From the NCBI GenBank assembly GCA_002794105.1, contig PHFL01000065.1, forward strand, positions 1 through 64,000: 64,000 bases of DNA, written 5' to 3'. Below the pieces are notes generated by a model that worked only from the letters and a program-made list of their open reading frames with translations, was not told where the DNA came from and ran no database searches. A program made the translations under genes and the position numbers. The stretch is from Candidatus Thermochlorobacter aerophilus (GTDB lineage Bacteria > Bacteroidota > Chlorobiia > Chlorobiales > Thermochlorobacteraceae). Positions 8,165 through 18,835 of the stretch are shown here, piece by piece (the stretch's first letter is position 1; each line of letters opens with the position of its first letter).

Positions 8165-9580
8165 TCAGGGTTGCAGCTGGATACTAAGGTTCCCAATTCC
8201 CTTTTTCTGCATTAAGGCTTCCAGCTCTTGTGTAGTCTTTGGAAGAGCACCAGACAGCACAACACAACCATCTTTCGTGATAAGTACCATGTCTTCAATG
8301 CGCACACCAATATTCCACCACTTTTTGTCACATGGCGACCCCTCAGCAATATAGATACCGGGTTCTACCGTGATAATTTGATTTTCGGCTAATACGCCTG
8401 TGCTTGGGTCGTGCACATCTAAGCCAACATGATGACTTGTGCCGTGCATGAAGTATAAGTGGTAATCTTTGCGCTCTCGGATGAGACCCAGTTTAAGCAA
8501 GCCTTCTGCTATGACTTCTACAGCTTTAAGGTGTGGAGCGTGGAAGGGTGCGCCGGGTTTGCACTCTGCAATAGCAGCGGTCTGCGCCGCCAGTACCAGT
8601 TCATAAATCTGGCGCTGTGCATCGGAGAATTTTCCATTGACTGGAATCGTGCGGGTAATATCTGCTGCATAGCCACGATACTCACCACCCATGTCCATGA
8701 CGACAAGCTCGCCATCTTGCATTTTTTTGCGTGTCGCATCGTAGTGAAGAATCACACTATTTTCGCCTGCCCCGACAATGCTCGGATACGCTGTGTATTC
8801 ACATCCCATTTTCTTGAAAACATACTCTGCCACAGCAGCCAGTTCGTACTCATACATATTCGGCTCGCACGACATAATGGCTTGCATGTGCGCTGCCATG
8901 GCGATTTCTACTGCCTTGCGAATCAAGCGTATTTCTTCGGGGGATTTTGTGACGCGCAGTTTTGCTAAAATGGGCAGGGCATTTTGCACGGTAAAGCCTT
9001 CAGCCCTGAAGCGCAGTTCTGCTTTGCGCTGTGCCTCAGGAAATGAACGGCTTGTTGGGTGGTAGGGGAACATGACAACCTTGAAACGTGCTTTTTCCTC
9101 TTTGAAAAATTTATCGAGAAAGATTTCAAAGTAATCAACTGTTTCTGTTGCTGCCAGTTTCAAGATATCTTTTGCTCCCTCTTTGCCCAAGCGACGGCCT
9201 GTCCAAATCTCTTCTTTCGGATTGCGTGGCTGGACAAATAGCAGCTCTTGTGTCGTTGTCGTGCCTACTGAAATCGGGTATTTGAAAAGCATCAGCACGC
9301 CTGCAGGCTCGCGCAAGCCTGAAAGGTAGTAGAGCGAGTTATCTTGGCGATATGAGTAATTTACATCGTTACTGCGGTTTTTGACATCGGCGGCAAAAAA
9401 TAGCGCTACAGCACTATCTGGCATGTGTTGAATGAACCGCTCACGATTGCGCTGATGAAATTCAGGTGGCAAGGCATCTTCATCTTGCCACATCGCTACT
9501 AACGGCACTGGCCTATGGCATAAGCCCAGCAACACAATGCATAGGACACTGATATACAGAGATAGACTTGTTCGTCGCAT
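8165..9580 (-). CDS. pepP: Exported Xaa-Pro aminopeptidase (aminopeptidase P family, M24B)
   Basis: 471 residues from ATG 9580, which begins a good signal peptide (MRRTSLSLYISVLCIVLLGL). An upstream ATG at 9631 would overlap the previous gene by 20 bp and bury the signal. The N-terminal aminopeptidase P domain starts with FHQRNRERFIQHMPDSAVALFF. The pita-bread domain supplies the metal ligands: MDMGGEYRGYAADITRT (two Asp), HGTSHHVGLDVHD (His), VEPGIYI (Glu) and IGVRIED (Glu). It removes N-terminal residues in front of proline, here probably in the periplasm. It sits between phzF-like and comEA-like genes on the same strand. Confidence 0.92.
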   Translation of the reverse strand: MRRTSLSLYISVLCIVLLGLCHRPVPLVAMWQDEDALPPEFHQRNRERFIQHMPDSAVALFFAADVKNRSNDVNYSYRQDNSLYYLSGLREPAGVLMLFKYPISVGTTTTQELLFVQPRNPKEEIWTGRRLGKEGAKDILKLAATETVDYFEIFLDKFFKEEKARFKVVMFPYHPTSRSFPEAQRKAELRFRAEGFTVQNALPILAKLRVTKSPEEIRLIRKAVEIAMAAHMQAIMSCEPNMYEYELAAVAEYVFKKMGCEYTAYPSIVGAGENSVILHYDATRKKMQDGELVVMDMGGEYRGYAADITRTIPVNGKFSDAQRQIYELVLAAQTAAIAECKPGAPFHAPHLKAVEVIAEGLLKLGLIRERKDYHLYFMHGTSHHVGLDVHDPSTGVLAENQIITVEPGIYIAEGSPCDKKWWNIGVRIEDMVLITKDGCVVLSGALPKTTQELEALMQKKGIGNLSIQLQP

Positions 9581-9611
9581 ATCTGGTCCGCTACCTACGG
9601 TTTGGAAAGTG

Positions 9612-10514
9612 TCAGATGTAAATTTCTGCATTCATTACCGTTACGGCGTAACCGCTAATCCAAAGATTGCATACTTCACCATTTTTGACCTCTAGTTCTG
9701 CCCATACTCTTCCGCCGCGGTCAATTTCATAGCCTTGCTCGAGCGTAACAGGCACTCGCCCTTCACCTGTTACTCGACCATTCTGATAGAGATACACAGC
9801 AAGCGGACCTTGCGCCGAACCTGTAACAGGATCTTCATCAATGCCTAGCGAAGGCGCAAAAAAGCGTGAATGTGCAGCACTTGTCTCGTACTTGGTGTCG
9901 GTTGTGAAAGCACAGAATCCTGTGATGTGGTATTTCTGCGATAGCGTTTTCAGGTCGGTGATGCTCGGTTTCATCTTGAGTAGCGGTTCGCGATTGACAA
10001 ACGGAATGTAGATGTAGCCGTTGTCGGATAGCCAGATGGGCAGACTGCTATCCAACAGCTCAGTTGGTATAGCAAAAGCTTGGCAGAGCTCAAACTTGTG
10101 TCCCTTGTATGGTACGAACTTTGGCAAGGGTAATCCCATGGTAACGCGGACCTTGCCTTCACTTTGATGCACACGAACAGGCAGTATCCCTCTACGAGTT
10201 TTGACTCGCAGTTCCCGCTCGCCATCCTGACCCAAATCATAGAGTTTAACTTCAGCCAGAGCGTGAAAGGCGGCAATTGTGGCATGACCGCACAAGTCTA
10301 CTTCTGTGCGCGGTGTCATCCAACGCAACTCAAGGTCATAGGAATCATCTTTTGCTGGAAGCACGAATGCTGTCTCCGACAAGTTTATCTCTCGTGCAAT
10401 TTTTTGCATCTCCTCGTCAGAGAGTCCTTCTGCATGCATGATTACTGCGGCAGGATTGCCAGTATAGGCACGGTCAGTAAAAGCATCAATGTGCTTAAGT
10501 TTATAGGTTCTCAT
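9612..10514 (-). CDS. PhzF-family epimerase/isomerase-like protein
   Basis: 300 residues, the normal size of the PhzF/DapF-like fold. Visible hallmarks are HIDAFTDRAYTGNPAAVI at the N-terminus, the catalytic Glu in NLSETAFVLP (~residue 47), the VDLCGHATIAAFHAL segment, and GIDEDPVTGSAQGPLAVYL in the second half. True phenazine genes are absent nearby, so the substrate is unknown. Family members act as isomerases or hydrolases on small carboxylic acids. ATG start at 10514; it is probably the first gene of the seven-gene minus-strand run, since 322 bp without genes precede it. Confidence 0.88.
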   Translation of the reverse strand: MRTYKLKHIDAFTDRAYTGNPAAVIMHAEGLSDEEMQKIAREINLSETAFVLPAKDDSYDLELRWMTPRTEVDLCGHATIAAFHALAEVKLYDLGQDGERELRVKTRRGILPVRVHQSEGKVRVTMGLPLPKFVPYKGHKFELCQAFAIPTELLDSSLPIWLSDNGYIYIPFVNREPLLKMKPSITDLKTLSQKYHITGFCAFTTDTKYETSAAHSRFFAPSLGIDEDPVTGSAQGPLAVYLYQNGRVTGEGRVPVTLEQGYEIDRGGRVWAELEVKNGEVCNLWISGYAVTVMNAEIYI

Positions 10515-10836
10515 TATTGCATTGAGTTAGTTTTAAGTAAGTGTTTAGCTGCAAAAGTAATCATCTCTTCTTTTGTGCAAAAGTATAGCTACAACTACAG
10601 AGGTATGCTAACCAACTGAACCGATAAGCTAACGCAGGGCTACTTTTTGGCACACTCTGGCTACGGCGTAGCACTCAGGGTAGAGCCGCAAGCAGAGCTT
10701 GAGAAGGGCAATTCGATATGCTGCTGTAGGCAAGTTGGCAATGGTAGTAAAAGTTGGCTGATGCAGCTGCTCTTCGCCTCTGATTTAGCTACGAAAGCTC
10801 TATCCCTCTTCTCTTTGTGAGAAGAGGGATGAGAGG
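10515..10836. other. Gene-free stretch between phzF-like gene and metY
   Basis: 322 bases with no supported gene. The right end holds the metY terminator hairpin (10802-10830). A short palindrome, GCTAC-GGC-GTAGC, lies near 10660. The part next to 10514 is A/T-rich and is the likely promoter of the phzF-led genes. No tRNA or known riboswitch was recognised. Confidence 0.5.
10802..10830 (-). terminator. Hairpin downstream of metY
   Basis: A perfect 12-bp stem (10802-10813 with 10819-10830, loop 10814-10818) lies 6 bases past the metY stop codon on the minus strand. The arm sequence (CCCTCT.../...AGAGGG) resembles one arm of the cloverleaf element at 37246-37325, so it may be a reused repeat. 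No strong T-run follows. Confidence 0.55.
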
Positions 10837-12584
<1,748 letters not shown>

Positions 12585-14891
12585 GTGGGTCTGCAAGATG
12601 ATGTCGCATTGCTTGAATTCCAAGCTATTTACGCTCTCGAGTACCTTGCCGAGCAAGTTAACTTAGCCTTCAGTACTGCCGCACTTCACGAGCGTTTTCG
12701 TCACACTGCTCTTTCGCAGGCAACGCTTCTGCAGCATCTTGAGCACGAGGGACAGGTGCTTGGGTTATCTTTGCGTCGGATGGGGATTGCGGCTAAAGAT
12801 TTTGTGCGCCGGCAGCCTACCAATTCCCTGATTCTCCGTGGGAATGAGCTGCTGCTGGTCAAACAAGTCTTCAGAGATGAGCATGTCAAGGTTTACAATT
12901 TTTATACCCGTGCCGAGCAAAAACTCTCTGTAGCTGATATTTTCCAGGGCAGAAGCGTTATTGAAATTCTCATCTTTGATGGGGCTATTCAGACCTTTAT
13001 GACTCGACGCTCGCCGCACCACCAGCACAGCCACAGTGGCTATGGCAAAAAGCCACAAGACCAACACAGCATCGGCTTTGAGCACAAAGATCACCTCAGC
13101 GTAATACTTAGTCGCCTATTTGAGTTGCTCAAGGAAGAACGGCGCGACTTCAGCGTTGTAATTGCCTACGCAGCCATTGTCGGTGTGCTCTCGCTCATTG
13201 TGCCACTTTCTGCCTCGGCGATTGTCAACTCCGTTGTGTTGGGAGTCTTTACCAATCAACTGGTGTGGCTTTGCATCATTGCTGCTATTGGATTGCTTAT
13301 TATCGGCGTGTTTGATGTGATGAAGCAGTATGTTGTTGATGTCTTGCAACGCCGCATTTTCGTGCGCACGGCTTTTGAAATTGCGCACCGCTTACCCAAG
13401 ATGAAGCAATCCTCTCTAGAAAATGAGTACCCGCCAGAGCTCATCAATCGTTTCTTCGATGTTCTGACCATTCAGAAGACCATTGGCAAATTCTTGCTCG
13501 ACGGTGTCGGTGCCACGCTAACGATGGGGATTGGCTTATTTTTGTTAGCTATTTATCACCCATTCTTCATTCTCTTCAATTTTAGTTTGCTAGCGTTTAT
13601 CCCTGTGCTGATTTTTGTCTTGGGGCGTGGGGGGTTGGTTTCCAGCATTAAGGAATCCAAGAAAAAATATGCGCTGGCGTCATGGCTCGAAGAAATTGGG
13701 CGCTGCCAGACGAGCTTCAAACTCTTCTCGACTCCTGAATACATCTACGAGCGTGTCGATGGTATTGCAGTCGAGTATGTGAAAGCGCGCCATGCACATT
13801 TTATGGTATTGGCGCGTCAGATTGCTGGCTCTGTCTTCTTCCGAGCGTTAGCTATTGTGGGTGTGCTTGGCATTGGTGGCTCATTAGTCATTCAAGGGCA
13901 ACTCTCGATTGGGCAACTGGTTGCGGCAGAGTTGATTATCGTTGCCATGCTGAGCTCCGTTGAAAAATTGGTCTCCCAGTTTGCAGAGCACTACGATTTG
14001 CTCACCGCTATTGACAAACTCTCATACCTGATTGATAAGCCACTTGAGAAAGAAGGTGGTCTTGCCTTCGAGCGCAAACCTGTGCCACCAGACATTCGCA
14101 TTACCAATCTGTCGTTCAAATACCCTGATGGTCCTGAGGTATTCAAAGGTCTTTCACTTTTTATCAAGAGTGGCTCTCGTGTGAGTTTGGTTGGAGAGAG
14201 CGGTGCAGGGAAAACTACCTTAGCGTCTCTGCTTGTCGGAATTTATCCACCAGATAAAGGGCTCATAGAGTTTGATAACTACGACATTACACATTTGAAT
14301 CTGCGTGATGTTCGTCAGGCAGTCGGGGTTGTTATGGCGGAAAATGAAATTTTTGAAGGCACCATTGCTGAAAACATCTTGATGGGACGGCACTTTTCGC
14401 AAGAGCAGTTGGATTGGGCACTCAAGACGGCACAAATCTACGATGCTATCCGTGCCCTGCCCGACCGCCTTGATACCATGCTGACCTCTACGGGTAACAA
14501 TGTGCCGCTTGGGCTGATTCGCCGCATCATCTTTGCGCGTGTCATCATCTCCAAGCCCTGTATCCTCATCTTGGATGAAGCCTTCGGCGGCTTGGAGGAA
14601 CGCACGAAATTGCAGCTCATTCAGTCGCTTTACGCAGAACGATGCTGGACAATTATTGACATTTCGCATGACGCTGAACTTATCCGTCGCTCCGAGACGG
14701 TCTTCGTCTTAGATAAAGGCATCATCTGTGAGCAAGGCTCACCGCGTGAATTGTCGTTCCGTGCCCATAGCCGATTTGCGGAACTTTTCCCTGACCTTGT
14801 GCGTCAAGTCATCTCCGAAAAAGAGGCAATGGACTTGGCAGACAAAACCATACAACTGCGGATTAGTAGTGACACGAACAAAAACTCTTAA
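12585..14891 (+). CDS. HlyB/LapB-like ABC exporter with degenerate peptidase-like domain and degenerate ATPase signature
   Basis: 768 residues, GTG start with GGGAGG nine bases upstream. Residues 1-~150 have the strand and helix pattern of a C39-like domain but no catalytic Cys, as in RTX-toxin exporters. A His-rich linker (HHQHSHSG) follows, then a six-helix transmembrane domain (~185-480) and an ATPase. Walker A GESGAGKTT, Walker B ILILDEA and the H-loop ISHD are intact. The Q-loop Gln is replaced (VMAENEIF), the LSGGQ signature reads VPLGL, and the D-loop ends GGLE. The next two genes encode HlyD and TolC proteins, so the set should be a type I secretion route. The cargo is not evident. 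Confidence 0.85.
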   Translation: MGLQDDVALLEFQAIYALEYLAEQVNLAFSTAALHERFRHTALSQATLLQHLEHEGQVLGLSLRRMGIAAKDFVRRQPTNSLILRGNELLLVKQVFRDEHVKVYNFYTRAEQKLSVADIFQGRSVIEILIFDGAIQTFMTRRSPHHQHSHSGYGKKPQDQHSIGFEHKDHLSVILSRLFELLKEERRDFSVVIAYAAIVGVLSLIVPLSASAIVNSVVLGVFTNQLVWLCIIAAIGLLIIGVFDVMKQYVVDVLQRRIFVRTAFEIAHRLPKMKQSSLENEYPPELINRFFDVLTIQKTIGKFLLDGVGATLTMGIGLFLLAIYHPFFILFNFSLLAFIPVLIFVLGRGGLVSSIKESKKKYALASWLEEIGRCQTSFKLFSTPEYIYERVDGIAVEYVKARHAHFMVLARQIAGSVFFRALAIVGVLGIGGSLVIQGQLSIGQLVAAELIIVAMLSSVEKLVSQFAEHYDLLTAIDKLSYLIDKPLEKEGGLAFERKPVPPDIRITNLSFKYPDGPEVFKGLSLFIKSGSRVSLVGESGAGKTTLASLLVGIYPPDKGLIEFDNYDITHLNLRDVRQAVGVVMAENEIFEGTIAENILMGRHFSQEQLDWALKTAQIYDAIRALPDRLDTMLTSTGNNVPLGLIRRIIFARVIISKPCILILDEAFGGLEERTKLQLIQSLYAERCWTIIDISHDAELIRRSETVFVLDKGIICEQGSPRELSFRAHSRFAELFPDLVRQVISEKEAMDLADKTIQLRISSDTNKNS

Positions 14892-14907
14892 CTTTTGAGC
14901 ACCGAGA

Positions 14908-16254
14908 ATGGCAGCAGAAAAAATTCAAATGGTTAAGGTTGAGACTGGCGTTACGAATGGTCACAGTCCCGTGCATCGGGAGAAAGTTATCATTGAAGAT
15001 GTCGTGCCCTACTACTACACCACGGCGCTTCGTATGGCTCATGCTCCGAAAACGGCTGAACCACTGGCGCGTGGGTTTGGCTTAACACTACTGGTGATTA
15101 TCCTGATTGCTTTCATTCCAAACACTTGGCAACAAAACGTTGCTGGGTCAGGCACGGTGACATCGTTTGTGCCTGCTGCCCGACCGCAGACCATTGATGC
15201 ACAAATCGATGGGCGAATTGTCAAATGGTATGTAAATGAAGGTGCTATGGTTAAGCCTGGCGATACGATTGTTACCTTGCGCGACATTGACACCAAGTTC
15301 CTTGCTGACAACTTCGTAGAGTATCAACGGGCAATTCGTGAAAATACGGTTCGTGAAGTGGAGCTTGAGGTGGTGCAAGCCGAAAACAAGGTTCGGCAAG
15401 CTGAACAGAAACTATTGGCAGCAAAGCAAGTTGTCAGCCAAGCCAATGTGGATGTGCAGATTGCCCGCATACAGTATTGGCGTGCTGTGGATTTAGAAAG
15501 CCAAGGGTTGGTGGCGCGTAAGGATTTGGAAAATGCTACCATCAAGCTACAAAAGGCAATTGCCGATTCTGCTAAAGCGGCTGCCGATTTGCAGGTTGAA
15601 ATTCAAGCTGTCGAGAACGCAAAGGCTGAACTTGCAGCAAAACAGCGGAAAGCTGAAGCCACGATTGCAAAAGCCGATTTGGAATTTGGCACAGTGGCAG
15701 TGCGCCGCAACTTGAGTGTGGTCATCTCGCCGATTGCTGGACAAGTGACACGCATAGCACAAGCTGGTCCCGGTCAAACGGTTAAGAAAGGTGAAGCGCT
15801 TTGCGTGGTTACGCCCAGCTCGACCGAAGACATTGCGGCTGAGATTTTCGTCAGCAGCTTAGATGCCGCTATTATTGATACGGGTCGACCAGTGCGACTG
15901 CAGTTTGCAGGCTTTCCAGCCATTCAAGTGTGGGGTGGCGGCTGGCCATCGCTCTCTGTGGGAACCTTTGGCGGCAAAGTCGCCGTCATCGATGCCGTCA
16001 ATGATGGCTCGGGCCGCTTCCGAGTCCTTGTGGTGCCTGACCCTGAAGATAAGCCATGGCCGAACCGTACTTACCTCCGGCAGGGCACAGAAGTGACAGG
16101 TTGGATTTTACTCAATGAGGTCAGCTTAGCCTATGAAGCTTGGCGGCAGCTTTGCGGATTTCCACCCATCATTCCAGTGCGACCGAGTGGCATAGACAAA
16201 AAGAAACTCGGTGCTGAAAAAGCAAAGACTTCATCCGATAAAGAAAAAGAGTAG
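14908..16254 (+). CDS. HlyD-family membrane fusion protein of type I secretion
   Basis: 448 residues. It has a short cytosolic N-terminus, one transmembrane helix (~55-73, LTLLVIILIAFI), a first biotinyl-lipoyl half (IDAQIDGRIVKWYVNEGAMVKPGDTI), a long coiled coil (~120-260, rich in Ala, Glu and Lys), then the second lipoyl half (VISPIAGQVTRIAQAGPGQTVKKGEAL) and a beta domain. The C-terminus ends in a charged tail (KKLGAEKAKTSSDKEKE). It bridges the ABC exporter (16 bp upstream) and the TolC-like channel (40 bp downstream). Confidence 0.9.
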   Translation: MAAEKIQMVKVETGVTNGHSPVHREKVIIEDVVPYYYTTALRMAHAPKTAEPLARGFGLTLLVIILIAFIPNTWQQNVAGSGTVTSFVPAARPQTIDAQIDGRIVKWYVNEGAMVKPGDTIVTLRDIDTKFLADNFVEYQRAIRENTVREVELEVVQAENKVRQAEQKLLAAKQVVSQANVDVQIARIQYWRAVDLESQGLVARKDLENATIKLQKAIADSAKAAADLQVEIQAVENAKAELAAKQRKAEATIAKADLEFGTVAVRRNLSVVISPIAGQVTRIAQAGPGQTVKKGEALCVVTPSSTEDIAAEIFVSSLDAAIIDTGRPVRLQFAGFPAIQVWGGGWPSLSVGTFGGKVAVIDAVNDGSGRFRVLVVPDPEDKPWPNRTYLRQGTEVTGWILLNEVSLAYEAWRQLCGFPPIIPVRPSGIDKKKLGAEKAKTSSDKEKE

Positions 16255-16294
16255 AGTAGTCCCACAAAACTCTATTTCTGATTACAGGAGGAAA

Positions 16295-17722
16295 ATGGTT
16301 GCTCAAGGCCTGAAGTCCTTTTTGCCCTTTGCTATCCTTTTGCTGCTTACTGCTAATGCTTGGTCTCAACAATATGCATCGTCTAACACAGTGCCTTTAG
16401 ATTCCTTGTCGCTGGAGCAATACTTAGACCTTGTTCTTGCGGCAAATCCGACAGCTATCTCTGCGGCTTTGGAAGCCGATGTTGCCGAAGCGACAGTGCA
16501 AGATGCATACGGTGCATTCGATCCAATTTTTGAAGGCACGGTTGAACGCAAGACGAAAAGCGGCTTGCCTACTGTGGATTTCATTAGTGCTGGCATCGAG
16601 CTTCCGATTGGTTCACTTTTCGGTCCGAAATTCGTTGCCAAATACAAGCGCGGAGCAGGCAGTCGCGTGGATTTTGTGAATAGAACAGACCCGAGCGGAG
16701 AAGCTGAAATTGGCTTGAAACTTCCACTTTTGCAGGGCATTTTTTTGGACAAACGTCGCGCCCTTTTCGAGAAAGCCGCCCTGCGCCCCGACCTTTCGCG
16801 TGCAAATGAGAAGCAAATCAAGAACAATCTGCTGCTCACCGCATCGGAACGCTATTGGGATTGGGCTGAGGCATATTCGCAGCTTCGCATAGCTCAACAA
16901 GTCTATGACATTGCCGTTGTGCGTGCTAATGCCATAGCCGAGCGCGTTCGGCGCGGAGAGACGGCAGCACTCGACAGCATTGAGGCTTTGCAAGAAGTCG
17001 CCAAGCGCTACGGCGATGTGTTGAAGGCGCAGCGCAAGTATGAATCGGCGACCATCAAAGCCGGGGTTTTGCTGTGGAATCAAGATGGGACGCCGCGGGC
17101 ACTTACGGCAGTGCCCTATTCTCTGCCTCCAGCCCCAATGCTAACACCGGAACAAATTGAACTTGACCGCATGCAAGCCTTAAAAAATCGCCCCGAATTC
17201 ATGCAGATTGATGTCGAGCAACGCTCGGCGGATATTGATGTGCGCTTTTCTTACGAATTTTTGAGACCGAATCTGGAAGCACAGTTTCAAGCGTTGCAGT
17301 ATTTTGGCTCTGCTTCTGGTTTTGATTATCGCATTGGGCTCTCAATTTCTCAGCCACTCTTCTTCCGAGAGGCTAATGCACAACTTCAACTTTCGCAGAT
17401 TAAGGCGACACGCACAACACTGAAGCGTCTGGAAATTGAGCGTAAAATCCAAGCTGATATTGACGATGCACTTTCTGCTATCGGTCGCGCTCTGGAGCGC
17501 ATTGAAGCTGCTGAACGCGAAACGCGCTATGCTTACCTCGTCCAAGAAGGCGAACGCAAACGCTTTCTTATGGGAGAAAGCTCTCTGCTCATCTTAAATT
17601 TGCGCGAGCGAGCCACTGCTACAGCAATGCAAGGACTTATTAATGCACAAGCAGATTATTTGCGTGCTATTAGCAACTACCTCTGGGCAACGGGCAAAAT
17701 TCAACAACGCTGGATACGCTAA
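16295..17722 (+). CDS. TolC-family outer-membrane efflux protein
   Basis: 475 residues from ATG 16295, chosen because AGGAGG ends four bases before it and the product starts with a clear signal peptide (MVAQGLKSFLPFAILLLLTANAWSQ). An in-frame upstream start at 16211 would overlap hlyD. The LSLEQYLDLVLAANP segment, paired helical repeats with IRAQ/IEAL-type heptads, and the strand pairs (FRLGISISQPLFFR-like near residue 370) are typical of TolC. It should form the outer-membrane duct for the exporter encoded by the two previous genes. Confidence 0.9.
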   Translation: MVAQGLKSFLPFAILLLLTANAWSQQYASSNTVPLDSLSLEQYLDLVLAANPTAISAALEADVAEATVQDAYGAFDPIFEGTVERKTKSGLPTVDFISAGIELPIGSLFGPKFVAKYKRGAGSRVDFVNRTDPSGEAEIGLKLPLLQGIFLDKRRALFEKAALRPDLSRANEKQIKNNLLLTASERYWDWAEAYSQLRIAQQVYDIAVVRANAIAERVRRGETAALDSIEALQEVAKRYGDVLKAQRKYESATIKAGVLLWNQDGTPRALTAVPYSLPPAPMLTPEQIELDRMQALKNRPEFMQIDVEQRSADIDVRFSYEFLRPNLEAQFQALQYFGSASGFDYRIGLSISQPLFFREANAQLQLSQIKATRTTLKRLEIERKIQADIDDALSAIGRALERIEAAERETRYAYLVQEGERKRFLMGESSLLILNLRERATATAMQGLINAQADYLRAISNYLWATGKIQQRWIR

Positions 17723-17908
17723 AATCTTCCTTGCACCGCCCTACTAAACATGATGCGATGCCATCATGGGCAGAGCAAGAATCATTCACGGCAAGACTTC
17801 AAAGCGATAATGTGTATCCCGCATGGACTAAAACTACTGTCAGCATGAGTTTGATTGAACCAAAAATAGCTTGGTGGTGCAAGATATGTAGTAACTCATG
17901 CAGTGCAA

Positions 17909-18811
17909 CTACTCTCTTACTATCAAGGTACGCTGCGAAGTCCAGCCTACGCCAAAATAACCTAACGGGAAGCGGTCTGGGTTGCTGATGTTCCTGACAT
18001 TAGAGCGAATTGGAGCAGGTGGTGGGTTAAAAGTGCCGCCGCCACCGCCTTGCGTTTGAGCAAATAATGCGCGCAGATACTCATAGAGCGATTCTCCTAT
18101 TGAGATAACTTTCACTAAGGCTGTGTCGCCGGGCTGGAAGACGATGTTGCTCTGCGGCTCTAATCCACGCAAAGTTTGTCCATTGAAAAATTTGTCGGAA
18201 CGAACGGTTGCAAATTGGTTGCCTGGTCGGATTTCCAGTGCATCACGACCGTTTTTGAAAAGCTTGATAAAGTAGAAATTGGTTACATCGGCTGGGTCTG
18301 TAAAGTCTGCTGCTATTGTCAGGCCGCGCGTGGTATCAAACGGAGAGGTGCGTCGAGGACGTGCATAGACGGAATCCAACGTGCCGCCGCGGCGTGCCGA
18401 ATCAAATCCAGTCTCATAGATATCGCCATTGTACTGGATTTGTAGCTTGTAGCCAAGCTTCTCTTCTACGACGAGATTATTTGTGATAAATGCGCTGTCG
18501 CGCTCTGAAAAGTTCAAGCGCCACTGTCGTCCGTCTGAACTGATGATGCGCACTTCGGCGTCGCGCACCAGTGGCGGTCGCACCCCATCAAAAAAGCCGA
18601 TGCTGCGAGTAAGTTTGATGCGTTGAAATGCAGAGTCTGGTTCTCCCGCTTTGCGTTCAATGATGCCCTCTACAACTAGGCGAGGCTGGTCGCTTGGCAG
18701 CGTAACATCTATGACATCTTGGCATGCTGAACAGAGCAGCAGGCAAAGCGCTGCTACATACTTTAGCACAGTGGTCTTTCTACCCCTTGGATGAATTGCT
18801 GTGCGATTCAT
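17909..18811 (-). CDS. DUF4249 lipoprotein, partner of the TonB-dependent receptor
   Basis: 300 residues with a lipoprotein signal (AALCLLLCSAC, lipobox LCSAC). The body is the Ig-like and beta-rich DUF4249 pattern: LVVEGIIERKAG near the start, IKLTRSIGFFDG, VRDAEVRIISSDG, YKLQIQYNGDIYET, and a C-terminal NPDRFPLGYFGVGWTSQ, all typical of this Bacteroidota family. These lipoproteins are nearly always found next to a TonB-dependent receptor, here 24 bp upstream on the same strand. The substrate is unknown. A Gly-rich run (GGGGG) lies near residue 258. Confidence 0.85.
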   Translation of the reverse strand: MNRTAIHPRGRKTTVLKYVAALCLLLCSACQDVIDVTLPSDQPRLVVEGIIERKAGEPDSAFQRIKLTRSIGFFDGVRPPLVRDAEVRIISSDGRQWRLNFSERDSAFITNNLVVEEKLGYKLQIQYNGDIYETGFDSARRGGTLDSVYARPRRTSPFDTTRGLTIAADFTDPADVTNFYFIKLFKNGRDALEIRPGNQFATVRSDKFFNGQTLRGLEPQSNIVFQPGDTALVKVISIGESLYEYLRALFAQTQGGGGGTFNPPPAPIRSNVRNISNPDRFPLGYFGVGWTSQRTLIVRE

Positions 18812-18835
18812 GCTTGGGTTAATGTTTTTAATGTT

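Noticed and set aside
9581-9631. Aminopeptidase P start at 9631
   Set aside because: It overlaps the phzF-like gene by 20 bp and hides the signal peptide, which begins at 9580.
16211-16294. Longer start for the TolC gene
   Set aside because: It would overlap hlyD and put basic sequence before the signal peptide; the AGGAGG site at 16286-16291 marks ATG 16295.
17749-17768. Terminator between the TolC and DUF4249 genes
   Set aside because: Only a 7-bp stem with no T-run; too weak to call.
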